13,531 nucleotides of DNA from Thermoplasmata archaeon (GCA_021811925.1 JAKAPY010000029.1:1-13531); one strand, 5' to 3'; numbered from the stretch's first letter, positions 1-6,425 are shown. Translations and numbers: made by a program. Notes: generated from the sequence alone by a model not told the origin.

Positions 1-292
1 CCTGCAGGACATTGCCCGGATAACCAGGAAGGTTAATTACACCGAAGTTGCCGTGGAGAAGGTTCCAGAGATAAACAAAATAGCGGATGGGAAGAGGGTA
101 ATTCAGGCCAAGAAGAATGGCTGCATTCCTCTCCTGGACCGCTGCAGATACTGTTGGACTAGGATGCACATACGGGGCAGTGAGAATCTTGTTGGGCTCG
201 GCTGCCTCAAGTATAAACATGGCAAGAGTAAGGCCAAACATAGTCGGTATAAGCAGTAAAATTCTTCGAATGATGAAGAACCTTAACTCCAT
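1..292 (-). CDS. Peptide-type ABC transporter permease, N-terminal part (runs off left edge)
   Basis: This is the first 97 codons of a membrane permease of the DppB/OppB family, which imports peptides or other small solutes with a partner permease, two ATPases and a binding protein. The start reads MELRFFIIRRILLLIPT, the usual basic stretch followed by one membrane helix (about residues 9-29). It then has an extracytoplasmic segment with LGLNYPLPIRY and NLLHGNFG, close to the family pattern LGLDKPL..QY...L..LLHGDLG. The reading frame upstream of the ATG holds no other ATG, GTG or TTG before a stop codon, and a TATA-like box sits about 27 bases upstream, so a leaderless transcript starting at or near this ATG is likely. 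The rest of the gene and its operon partners lie outside the window. The family call is firm for a fragment; the substrate is unknown. Confidence 0.85.
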   Translation of the reverse strand, partial: MELRFFIIRRILLLIPTMFGLTLAMFILEAAEPNKILTAPYVHPSPTVSAAVQERNAAILLGLNYPLPIRYFVYLWNLLHGNFGVINLPGYPGNVLQ

Positions 293-315
293 AGTTTTTC
301 GTAATATTTGAACTC

Positions 316-323
316 TATATAAA
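316..323 (-). promoter_or_regulatory. TATA-box of the permease gene
   Basis: On the minus strand this reads TTTATATA, a textbook archaeal TATA element. Its centre lies 27-28 bases from the A of the permease ATG at 292, the spacing that places transcription start on the start codon. This is seen directly; promoter activity is inferred. Confidence 0.6.
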
Positions 324-416
324 CATGACCATGTCCAGCTTTTCTTATGCTGTTGGGAGATTGCTGGATATCCGGTATCGAATCAAAACACAGAAGAATA
401 AACCGGCGTAGTGATT

Positions 417-719
417 TCAATTCTGCCTATCCTTGGAGTCCTCATGGCGTTTCTGAGGCGGCAGCGTGCCACCAAATACGTCCTCCTCCTGCTTATTATG
501 TATGGTGTCCTCCCAGCCCTTCAGCCTTGGCTTCGTGGGCGCCTTCTGCAGCAGTATGCTCTTTCCCGACCTTATGAGTTTGCCTATGCTTCGGAATGTG
601 CCTCCAGATGCATTCGTTGTGATCTCCCTGCAGCCAAACAGTCCCTTTATGAGGCCGATAAGCCATGTCAACTCCTTGTGCCCTTTGTCGGGCGGCCGAT
701 AATCGAGGAAAGTGCCCAT
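417..719 (-). CDS. Small basic protein coupled to the DUF2080 gene, possible truncated transposase part
   Basis: This is a 100-residue ORF whose ATG overlaps the stop of the DUF2080 gene by one base (TAATG), which suggests coupled translation. The protein is basic and lysine-rich in its second half, with segments such as TFRSIGKLIRSGKSILL and a charged C-terminal end (PPQKRHEDSKDRQN). It has no membrane segment or signal peptide. I do not recognise the family. In ISA1214-type archaeal insertion elements a DUF2080 ORF is followed by a transposase ORF, so this could be the start of a degraded transposase; no catalytic motif is visible and the ORF is short for one. It could also be a small accessory protein of the same element. 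The coding call rests on the coupling and plausible composition; the function is a guess. Confidence 0.5.
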   Translation of the reverse strand: MGTFLDYRPPDKGHKELTWLIGLIKGLFGCREITTNASGGTFRSIGKLIRSGKSILLQKAPTKPRLKGWEDTIHNKQEEDVFGGTLPPQKRHEDSKDRQN

Positions 720-922
720 TAGCCCTTTCCTTCTTCATCTCCCGTATCGAGCTTTTCGAGCCTTACCGCCCTGAGCTTCTTTCCAATCCAGTGCTTTGGG
801 ACATGTATCTTTCCGGGCGTGTCAGGCTGTGTGACAACCCTTTCCACCACCTCGTTCCCTTCCATCCTGATTTCCACCTGCTTCTCGTCCGGCTTCCTGC
901 GCTTTTTGCAATAATGTAGCAC
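719..922 (-). CDS. DUF2080 family transposon-associated protein
   Basis: This 67-residue protein resembles the small archaeal 'putative transposon-encoded protein' family (DUF2080, COG3466). The core VERVVTQPDTPGKIHVPKHW with the following IGKKLR (about residues 26-51) matches the family pattern of a short beta-strand element, then G-x-[IV]-x-[VL]-P-K-x-W-[IV]-G-K-[KR]. The AbrB/SpoVT-like look suggests a DNA-binding or antitoxin-like fold, but that is inference. The first possible start after an in-frame TGA is GTG at 922; an internal ATG (residue 20, position 865) would still keep the conserved core. Such proteins usually travel with an archaeal insertion sequence, and the next ORF starts within this gene's stop codon. 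No full transposase is present, so this looks like an element remnant. Confidence 0.7.
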   Translation of the reverse strand: MLHYCKKRRKPDEKQVEIRMEGNEVVERVVTQPDTPGKIHVPKHWIGKKLRAVRLEKLDTGDEEGKG

Positions 923-1162
923 TAATAATTTTCAATACTTCCACCATCTGATGCCCACACTCGTGCGTTGACGGGCCCGGTGATATTGTTCAGATGTGCC
1001 GGAACCTTCTCAAGCCGTAATTAATCAATCACTTGGTACCCAACAATCCCTCGCACAGCCGACATTGGCAAAAAGTACATATACCGATTTGTCTAAGCAT
1101 TCACTGAAAATAGATCTTAGTGTTCTGTTGTATCGCACAGATTATCAGATGGGTGACAGGGT
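923..1162. other. Intergenic region between the element remnant and the beta-CASP gene
   Basis: I found no convincing gene in these 240 bases. They hold the 5' side of both neighbours, which point away from each other. A TATA-like TACATATA at about 1076-1083 could serve the plus-strand ribonuclease gene, giving a leader of roughly 55 bases. No terminal inverted repeat pairing with the 293-416 side of the element was found by eye, so the element boundaries are undefined. Confidence 0.5.
1152..1156 (+). promoter_or_regulatory. Ribosome binding site supporting the TTG start at 1163
   Basis: GGTGA lies 6 bases before the TTG at 1163 and fits the archaeal anti-Shine-Dalgarno sequence. It supports a TTG start, which also matches the family N-terminus (MK-hydrophobic-GGA-x-EVG). 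Confidence 0.5.
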
Positions 1163-2392
1163 TTGAAGTTTACATTTTATGGCGGGGCCGATGAAGTCGG
1201 CGGACTCGCAGTTACTGTTGAAGACGGCTTTGGAAAGGTAATGTTTGACTACGGCCTGATACCGAAGGATCCGCCTGTTTATCCGCTCCAGGCACCACCT
1301 GTGGATGAGATCATACTGACTCACGCGCATGTGGACCACTCCGGGATGATACCGTGGATAGCGTCAAGATACCAGGTTCCAGTTCACGGAACGTTTCCGA
1401 CCAAGGAGGTCGGAAAGCTGCTCATGCTCGACAGCCTCAAAGTCGCGAAGATGGAAGGATACATGGAACCGTACGAGAACGGAGATGTAGAGGACACGAT
1501 GTCGCTCTTCTCGGTCGAACGATTCGATAAAGGATTTGACATAGGGGGCACCGAATTCATTCCAAGGCAGGCCGGCCATATTCCTGGAGCGGCAATGTTC
1601 GAATTCAAGGGCGAGAACACAGTCCTTTTCACCGGTGACATACACACCGCCGAGACCCGGCTTGTACCCGGGGCCATCGTGCCAAAGGCCGACGTCCTTG
1701 TCATAGAATCAACATATGCAGGTCGCGACCATCCGGACAGAAGGAAGACAGAGGACGAACTCGTGGACAAGGTAAAGGAGATTGTAGACAGGGGCGGTCA
1801 GGCAATACTCCCTGCCTTTGCCGTCGGAAGAACTCAGGAACTGCTGATGATACTTGAGAAGACTGGCTATAACGTCTGGGTCGACGGCATGGGCCGCAAG
1901 ATTGACAGGATATACAACCATTCCAGGGAATATGTAACCTCCCACTCCGCTCTGAAGAAGGCTTGCCTGAAGGCGTACGCGGTGGAGACCAACGAAGACA
2001 GGTTCAGAAGCGACAGGGCTGATGTCATAGTAACCACAAGTGGAATGCTGGATGGCGGGCCGGCACTGACCTACATCGAAAAAATAAGAAACGATCCAAA
2101 AAGCGGTATACTGATGAGCGGCTTCCAGGTTGAGGAATCAAACGGCTACAGGCTCCTGCATACGGGTCAGCTTGAGATAAATGGGGTAGTGGAGACAGTA
2201 AACTGCGAAGTGAAGAGATTTGACCTTTCAGCACACGCGGGCCACTCGGAACTCGTTGATTTTGTCAACAGGTGTAATCCGGAGACTGTAATACTGGTTC
2301 ACGGGGATGGCGACAAAAGGCAGCTGCTTGCCGACGCTCTTGGCGAAAGGAAGGTGCTCATGCCCAAGAAGGGAGAGTCGCTCGCGCTCTGA
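1163..2392 (+). CDS. MBL-fold/beta-CASP ribonuclease (aCPSF2-like RNA-processing nuclease)
   Basis: This 409-residue zinc-dependent ribonuclease belongs to the CPSF73/RNase J superfamily and probably acts in cytoplasmic RNA processing or decay. Visible metallo-beta-lactamase motifs are HAHVDH (H54, H56, D58, H59), the third-motif histidine H139 in AGHIPGA, and D159 in FTGD. The beta-CASP part shows motif A E182 in IESTY, the LPAFAVGRTQELL stretch at about 216-228, motif B H358 in SAHAGH and motif C H380 in LVHGD. All metal-binding positions are present, so it should be active. It has no N-terminal KH domains, which sets it apart from aCPSF1; at about 410 residues it fits the shorter aCPSF2 or RNase J-like groups. 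The start is TTG with a GGTGA site 6 bases upstream. Its stop abuts the stop of the convergent dehydrogenase gene. Whether it is endo- or exonucleolytic cannot be told from sequence. Confidence 0.9.
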   Translation: MKFTFYGGADEVGGLAVTVEDGFGKVMFDYGLIPKDPPVYPLQAPPVDEIILTHAHVDHSGMIPWIASRYQVPVHGTFPTKEVGKLLMLDSLKVAKMEGYMEPYENGDVEDTMSLFSVERFDKGFDIGGTEFIPRQAGHIPGAAMFEFKGENTVLFTGDIHTAETRLVPGAIVPKADVLVIESTYAGRDHPDRRKTEDELVDKVKEIVDRGGQAILPAFAVGRTQELLMILEKTGYNVWVDGMGRKIDRIYNHSREYVTSHSALKKACLKAYAVETNEDRFRSDRADVIVTTSGMLDGGPALTYIEKIRNDPKSGILMSGFQVEESNGYRLLHTGQLEINGVVETVNCEVKRFDLSAHAGHSELVDFVNRCNPETVILVHGDGDKRQLLADALGERKVLMPKKGESLAL

Positions 2393-3433
2393 TCAGCTCG
2401 CCTCGACCCTCTTCACAATCTCGTCAGTCATTTCCGAACACTTTGATGGCGGCACTGGCCTCGATGTGTAGCCAGGCAGAGCGAGGTCGTATGTCACATG
2501 CCTCTTCTCCTTTATTGTCTCGTAGACCGCATTCCACACTTTTTCGGCTGCCTTTCTCTCACCGAGGTACTTAAGCATCATTTCTCCTGAAAGGATGGTT
2601 GCAACAGGGTCTACCTTATCCTGTCCAGCGTACTTGGGGGCAGAGCCGTGAACCGGTTCAAACAAAGCCATGTCCGCCCCTATGATGGCCCCGGGTGTTA
2701 TACCCAGCCCGCCAGCAAGTCCAGAACACAGGTCGGAGAGTATGTCGCCAAACAGGTTTGTCGTTACAACGACATCGTAATCCTGGGGCTTCTTCACAAG
2801 TTGCATTGCCATGTTGTCTATGAGCCTCTCCTCGAACTGTATCGTAGGGTATGACTTTGCGATCTTCTGCGCTACTTCCTGGAAAAGGCCCCCCGTGTAC
2901 TTCATAATGTTGGCCTTGTGGACGGCAGTGACCTTATGCCTCTTCTCCTTGAGCGCATACTCGAACGCAAATTTGACAATCCGCTCGGACGCCTTTCTTG
3001 TGACTATTCCTATTGTCTCCGCGGCCGAATGGTCCCTGTCGACCCAGTGCTCCACGCCCGAATAGAGCTCCTCCGTTGCCTCCCTCACCACAACAAGGTC
3101 CACATCCGAATACAGCGTTCCCTCACCTGCGATGGATCTTGCCGGCCTGACGCTTGCATAAAGATCTAGCATCTGCCTCAGTGATACATTGACGCTCCTG
3201 AAGCCGCCGCCGATCGGCGTCGTCAGCGGGCCCTTGAGTCCTATTTTGTTTTTCCTCATGCTCTCCAGGACGCTCTCCGGAAGTGGTGTCCCTTTTTCCG
3301 CAATTACCTTCTGTCCCGCCTCTACAACTTCCCAGTCGAACTGCACCCCTGTCGCCTCGAGAACCCTAATCGCCGCATTTGTGACTTCTGGTCCTATGCC
3401 GTCCCCCGGAATCAAAGTGACCTTGTAGACCAT
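2393..3433 (-). CDS. icd: Isocitrate dehydrogenase (isocitrate/isopropylmalate dehydrogenase family), probably NADP-dependent
   Basis: This enzyme oxidatively decarboxylates isocitrate to 2-oxoglutarate in the citric acid cycle. The N-terminus has IPGDGIGPEV. Substrate-side residues follow the isocitrate dehydrogenase pattern: RSVNVSLRQ, with the serine equivalent to Ser113 of the E. coli enzyme, then DLYASVRPAR and the YSGVEH tyrosine. The family signature NLFGDILSDLCSGLAGG supplies the metal-binding aspartates. HGSAPKYAGQDKVDP carries Lys-Tyr where NADP enzymes have Lys344/Tyr345 and NAD enzymes usually have Asp-Ile; VTYD keeps the Tyr391 equivalent, but Leu replaces the Arg395 equivalent. 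The ATG at 3433 (346 residues) is preferred because it gives MVYKVTLIPGDG; GTG at 3442 would add three residues. A TATA-like box lies at 3471-3478. Homoisocitrate or isopropylmalate dehydrogenase is a less likely alternative. Confidence 0.85.
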   Translation of the reverse strand: MVYKVTLIPGDGIGPEVTNAAIRVLEATGVQFDWEVVEAGQKVIAEKGTPLPESVLESMRKNKIGLKGPLTTPIGGGFRSVNVSLRQMLDLYASVRPARSIAGEGTLYSDVDLVVVREATEELYSGVEHWVDRDHSAAETIGIVTRKASERIVKFAFEYALKEKRHKVTAVHKANIMKYTGGLFQEVAQKIAKSYPTIQFEERLIDNMAMQLVKKPQDYDVVVTTNLFGDILSDLCSGLAGGLGITPGAIIGADMALFEPVHGSAPKYAGQDKVDPVATILSGEMMLKYLGERKAAEKVWNAVYETIKEKRHVTYDLALPGYTSRPVPPSKCSEMTDEIVKRVEAS

Positions 3434-3470
3434 AACAACCACTTTTATGGTCTGAAAGAATGATCAGAGC

Positions 3471-3478
3471 TTATTTAA
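3471..3478 (-). promoter_or_regulatory. TATA-like box of the isocitrate dehydrogenase gene
   Basis: The minus strand reads TTAAATAA here, in the 54-base gap after the VWA gene. It would place transcription start near 3448, a few bases before either possible start codon. This suggests the dehydrogenase has its own promoter although it follows the VWA gene in the same direction. Confidence 0.4.
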
Positions 3479-3496
3479 CAGTTGGCTGGTGCCTGC

Positions 3497-4363
3497 CTAC
3501 CTGTTTGTTCCGCCCCTCTGGTGCAGTCTGAGGTTGAATGTCCTGATCAGGCTGTACAGGACCTTTGGCATTTCCTCATAATTCTTAATCTCGTACATAT
3601 CGCCCTTGCCATTGTTTGCCATTCCCTGGCACACGTCCTCCCTTGCATCCAGTCCAGTTGTCATCATAACATGCAACTTCGGAAACAATGCTGCAAGCTG
3701 CCTCGGATCATGGCCCATGGTATAGTTGCCGTCTGTGACTACCACACCTATCCTGTTGGGAGTCTTTGCCTTTTCAAGCTCCCTGAGGCCCGCCCTCAAC
3801 CCCTCCTCTATGTTTGTGTATCCCATGGCATTCAGGTCGAGTAGATCGCCAATGAGCTTTTCAATGTCCGCTTCCTTCTCCATCTTCTTTATTGTGTTTG
3901 CCTTGTTTTCGAAGAGTACCACCGCATACTCTATTCCCTTGAGCCTGTGCGCCAGAACGGCTATCGAGCTCGTTGCAACGGCGAGCTTCTCCCCCGTCAT
4001 TGAGAGGCTTGCATCGATCATGAGCACGCAGGCTATGTGTTTCAGTTCTTTTCTCTCAAGAACAATTTGTTCGGGCTGAATATCCCTGGGGGAAGCAATG
4101 TTGTCCAGAGTGCTGGCTATCTCAATCTCCCCTTCAACGCCTGGCCTGTAATCCACAAGCCTTTTCACCGTGGGCATCTTGGTGGGGCCGAGCTGCCTGA
4201 GCGTCCTGTCTATTATTGCCCTTATTGCAATCCTTTTTGCCGCCCTCACCAGCGATGGGTCCTTTGCCTTGAGCCTAATCTTCTGGTAGTTTTTTGCGAT
4301 CGACCAGATAATTTCCTCTCCGGTTCCTCCGGGAACATCGACAATGCCCTTCAGCCGCTGCAT
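3497..4363 (-). CDS. VWA-domain protein with complete MIDAS (ChlD-like partner of the upstream AAA+ ATPase)
   Basis: The 288-residue product has an N-terminal basic region (about 1-105) and a von Willebrand A domain (about 108-275). The metal-ion-dependent adhesion site is complete: DASLS (D117, S119, S121), T183 in GYTNIEEGL, and D211 in VVTDG. Such proteins pair with MoxR/ChlI-type ATPases to remodel or metallate a client, as ChlD does with ChlI. No signal peptide or membrane helix is visible, so it is cytoplasmic. The ATG at 4363 lies 29 bases after the ATPase stop and has no Shine-Dalgarno site. The reading frame stays open upstream as an acidic stretch (NDQEVESEPDDALDI) into the ATPase gene, offset by one base at a run of nine A. 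The two genes may therefore make one ChlD-like product. Confidence 0.85.
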   Translation of the reverse strand: MQRLKGIVDVPGGTGEEIIWSIAKNYQKIRLKAKDPSLVRAAKRIAIRAIIDRTLRQLGPTKMPTVKRLVDYRPGVEGEIEIASTLDNIASPRDIQPEQIVLERKELKHIACVLMIDASLSMTGEKLAVATSSIAVLAHRLKGIEYAVVLFENKANTIKKMEKEADIEKLIGDLLDLNAMGYTNIEEGLRAGLRELEKAKTPNRIGVVVTDGNYTMGHDPRQLAALFPKLHVMMTTGLDAREDVCQGMANNGKGDMYEIKNYEEMPKVLYSLIRTFNLRLHQRGGTNR

Positions 4364-4392
4364 TATGTCAAGGGCATCGTCAGGCTCACTCT

Positions 4393-5358
4393 CTACTTCC
4401 TGATCGTTTTTTTTTCCTCGGCCTTCTTCTCCGGAGGCTCTGCGTTTGACTCAGCCCTGACAGGAGCGGGCTGCTCAATCGGAATATCTGTCAGGACCTT
4501 CTCAAGTATTTCGTCTATTACATCATAGACAGATTTCTTGGCATCTTCACGGAGTTCTACCCTGGTGGGTATTGACATGTATGCAGCCTCCCGGAATGCT
4601 GCGAATGAGGTTCCCATTCTTGAAAGAAGCAGGGCCATCCCCGTAGCCGCCCTGATTGACGCGCCGCGGCGAATCGAGGGGTGTACCCTTGTTTCGCGGA
4701 CGATGGATGTGACTGCCCTGATGACACGCTGTTCCTTGATTCTAGCCCTCGTCTCAACTATGAGCCTTTCTTCCTCCTCAGACTGATATGTGAGGGGCAG
4801 CAGCTCAAACCTGTCGGACAGTGCCTCTGAGAGGGAACTCGTGGCGACAAATTCACGTGGGTTCTGCGTTGCAATAATCAGAAAACCCTCTTTGGCCATC
4901 ATGGTGCCAATCCTCGGTACCTCTATCTTTCCCTCGTCCATTGCAGGCAGCAAGACGTTCTGTACGCCCTCATTCAGCCTGTTCAGTTCGTTGATGAAAA
5001 GGATGCCTCCTGTGTCCATTGCCGACGCCAGCGGCCCGCTTATGAACGCATCCATTGTGTAACCTTTCTTCATCACGATGGGGGGATCGAACCAGCCTGT
5101 CAGTTTCTGTTCCGTGTAGCGCTCATCGCCGTCAACACGGAATATTGGCCGGTTGAGATAATCTGCAATTGCTGTCGCCAGGACAGTCTTTCCAACTCCC
5201 ACTGGGCCCTCTATGAGGGTGTGCCTGCCAGCCATGGAGCAGAGCAGAGCCAGTCTGAGTTCCTTTTCCCTTCCCACTATGCCGTTCTTTGCCTTTATGG
5301 CATCCACGGCCTGTTCTACGGTTCCGCCGAGTGCGGCTGTCTCACGCAAAATCGACAC
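4393..5358 (-). CDS. MoxR/ChlI-like AAA+ ATPase
   Basis: This 321-residue AAA+ ATPase is probably the motor partner of the downstream VWA protein. Walker A is GPVGVGKT (51-58), Walker B is GILFINELNR (118-127), sensor 1 is ATQNP (N166), the arginine-finger region is LSDRF (R183) and sensor 2 is GASIRAA (R236). The Walker B acidic pair reads Asn-Glu (N123, E124) in place of Asp-Glu. The C-terminus after about residue 292 is a charged, proline- and lysine-rich tail. The first start after an in-frame stop is GTG at 5358; a TTG at 5349 (residue 4) is a serious alternative because GAGGTG lies 6 bases before it. A 19-codon ORF starting at 5401 overlaps the gene start. The client and substrate are unknown; a role in metal chelation as in Mg-chelatase is only one option. 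Confidence 0.85.
   Translation of the reverse strand: MSILRETAALGGTVEQAVDAIKAKNGIVGREKELRLALLCSMAGRHTLIEGPVGVGKTVLATAIADYLNRPIFRVDGDERYTEQKLTGWFDPPIVMKKGYTMDAFISGPLASAMDTGGILFINELNRLNEGVQNVLLPAMDEGKIEVPRIGTMMAKEGFLIIATQNPREFVATSSLSEALSDRFELLPLTYQSEEEERLIVETRARIKEQRVIRAVTSIVRETRVHPSIRRGASIRAATGMALLLSRMGTSFAAFREAAYMSIPTRVELREDAKKSVYDVIDEILEKVLTDIPIEQPAPVRAESNAEPPEKKAEEKKTIRK
4407..4415 (-). other. A9 run joining the ATPase and VWA reading frames
   Basis: The minus strand carries nine consecutive A near the 3' end of the ATPase gene (GAG GAA AAA AAA ACG in frame). One base of backward slippage moves translation into the open frame leading to the VWA protein. The run is seen directly; slippage is a hypothesis. 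Confidence 0.4.
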
Positions 5359-5401
5359 CTCTCCGCAGCCTCTGCGAACACCAGTCAGGATCGTCGATCA
5401 T
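5342..5401 (-). CDS. Possible 19-codon upstream ORF overlapping the AAA+ ATPase start
   Basis: An ATG at 5401 opens a 19-codon frame (MIDDPDWCSQRLRRGVDFA, then TGA) that ends inside the start of the ATPase gene in another frame. A TATA-like element (about 5419-5428) lies near 25 bases upstream, so this ATG would sit at or very near the 5' end of the transcript. It could be a leaderless leader peptide coupled to the ATPase start, or simply the untranslated leader. There is no homology evidence. Confidence 0.3.
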   Translation of the reverse strand: MIDDPDWCSQRLRRGVDFA

Positions 5402-5418
5402 AGCTCTTGGTTTCACGT

Positions 5419-5428
5419 TATAATATAT
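5419..5428 (-). promoter_or_regulatory. TATA-like box for the minus-strand ATPase/VWA pair
   Basis: The minus strand reads ATATATTATA. It predicts transcription start near 5397-5401, in the divergent gap between this pair and the plus-strand ABC genes. The neighbouring TTAATTAA at 5431-5438 adds to the AT-rich promoter zone. Confidence 0.45.
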
Positions 5429-5484
5429 CATTAATTAAACTGTCGGTTTTCCAAGTACCGAGTCCTCGCCCCTTCTCAAAACAA

Positions 5485-5492
5485 ACATATAT
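5485..5492 (+). promoter_or_regulatory. TATA-like box for the ABC transporter genes
   Basis: ACATATAT on the plus strand predicts transcription start near 5515. That lies after the ATG at 5499, so it favours the ATG at 5547 as the ATPase start. An alternative promoter in the AT-rich stretch near 5431-5438 would allow the longer form. Confidence 0.35.
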
Positions 5493-5546
5493 CGTGGAAT
5501 GGTATTGAATGGACATCCAGGAAAGTTGAAACAGCTGGTTCCAATC

Positions 5547-6425
5547 ATGCGGGCTATCGAGTTTCAAAAAGTCTCGAAGGAGGACACGTACGTTTCCCTG
5601 AAAGAGGTCTCCTTTGCCGCTCAGTCGGGGGAGGTCACATGCCTAACCGGCCCTCCCGGCTCAGGGAAGGGAACTATTGTATCCATCATCGCGGGACTGA
5701 CCAGCATCGACACTGGAATGGTCCGTGTCCTGGGGATGGATCCGTTCTCTTCCATGCGCCTGAGCCGAGGCTGTGCGCTCGTTTCGGGGCGCCATTCGCT
5801 CCCTTCGAATCTTTACATGGATGATATGCTCGTCCACGCATCCAGGCTTTATGGATTCACGCGGGATGATGCCAGAGAAGCATTGCGGCTGCTTGACCTG
5901 TGGAATGAAAGGCATCTTCGCATTTCCAGAATTCCGTCCCACAAGGTCGAGATTGCCAAATTTCTTCTTCCGATATGCCGCAGGCCAGAGCTCATGATTG
6001 TGGATTGCATGGACAAGGCACTCGATGCATCCCAACTGAGTTTCATCTACTCCTGTCTTGCAGACATTGTCAGAAGCAAGGCATCCACGCTCTTCATCAC
6101 CACTTCTGATAGGCGCAGCGTGGAAGATTTCGCGAACTCCTTTGTAAGGATCCGGGACGGTAATGTGAAAAGCGAGTTATCCCTTTCCGCAGGCGATAAT
6201 CGCTCCGGTTCAAGGTTGCGGATTAGGGTCTCCGACGTTGTCCTTGCAAGCATGGTTCTCAATGCGGTGGGTGTTGAAGGTGGCTCCGTACTGATACGGG
6301 AACCTCCTGATGGCATTTCTTCCGCCATCGCGCTGCTTGAGGAGAAGGGAGTGAGGATCAAATCAATTGAAAGGGTAGGGGAGGAATTCTCGGTTGGAGA
6401 GGGCGAGGACACAGGCGCTTCGTGA
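5547..6425 (+). CDS. ABC transporter ATP-binding subunit with degenerate catalytic motifs
   Basis: The fold is an ABC ATPase of the ABC-2 exporter type (MRAIEFQKVS start, VSFAAQSGEVTCLTG, then 'AGLTSIDTGMVRVLGMDP'). With the ATG at 5547 it has 292 residues; an in-frame ATG at 5499 would add 16. Walker A reads GPPGSGKGT (35-43): the lysine is kept but the next residue is Gly, with Thr one later, as in adenylate kinases. The Q-loop glutamine is not evident (CALVSGRHSLPSNLY). No LSGGQ-like signature is seen where RISRIPSHKVE stands. Walker B is LMIVDCMDKALDA with Cys at the catalytic glutamate, and the H-loop reads TTSDRR without His. A C-terminal ACT-like tail spans about 223-285. The permease gene starts inside this gene's end. 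Weak or absent ATP hydrolysis is likely; cargo is unknown. Confidence 0.8.
   Translation: MRAIEFQKVSKEDTYVSLKEVSFAAQSGEVTCLTGPPGSGKGTIVSIIAGLTSIDTGMVRVLGMDPFSSMRLSRGCALVSGRHSLPSNLYMDDMLVHASRLYGFTRDDAREALRLLDLWNERHLRISRIPSHKVEIAKFLLPICRRPELMIVDCMDKALDASQLSFIYSCLADIVRSKASTLFITTSDRRSVEDFANSFVRIRDGNVKSELSLSAGDNRSGSRLRIRVSDVVLASMVLNAVGVEGGSVLIREPPDGISSAIALLEEKGVRIKSIERVGEEFSVGEGEDTGAS
6380..6384 (+). promoter_or_regulatory. Strong ribosome site inside the ATPase gene, serving the permease TTG start
   Basis: GGAGG lies 9 bases before TTG at 6394 and decides the permease start within the end of the ATPase gene. The next in-frame ATG, at 6445, has no such site. Confidence 0.6.

Noticed and set aside
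53..311. Two plus-strand ORFs of 64-68 codons at the left edge
   Set aside because: They are antisense shadows of the minus-strand DppB-like permease fragment, which has clear family motifs and a TATA box.
347..738. Several plus- and minus-strand ORFs overlapping the element remnant
   Set aside because: Their products are rich in Cys, Pro and Ser without family resemblance, while the minus frame at 417-719 is coupled to the DUF2080 gene. The ATG at 347 lies 27 bases from the TATATAAA sequence read on the plus strand, but the product looks non-coding.
293..1162. Terminal inverted repeats or target duplication framing the element
   Set aside because: Comparing both flanks by eye gave only weak, short similarities that could be chance.
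1364..1945. Minus-strand ORFs of 78-128 codons inside the ribonuclease gene
   Set aside because: They are antisense to a fully conserved beta-CASP protein and have no recognisable domain.
2648..3428. Plus-strand ORFs inside the dehydrogenase gene
   Set aside because: They are antisense shadows of isocitrate dehydrogenase.
3482..5434. Plus-strand ORFs up to 163 codons across the ATPase/VWA region
   Set aside because: They are antisense to genes with intact AAA+ and VWA motifs; their Ser/Cys-rich products look like reverse-strand artefacts.
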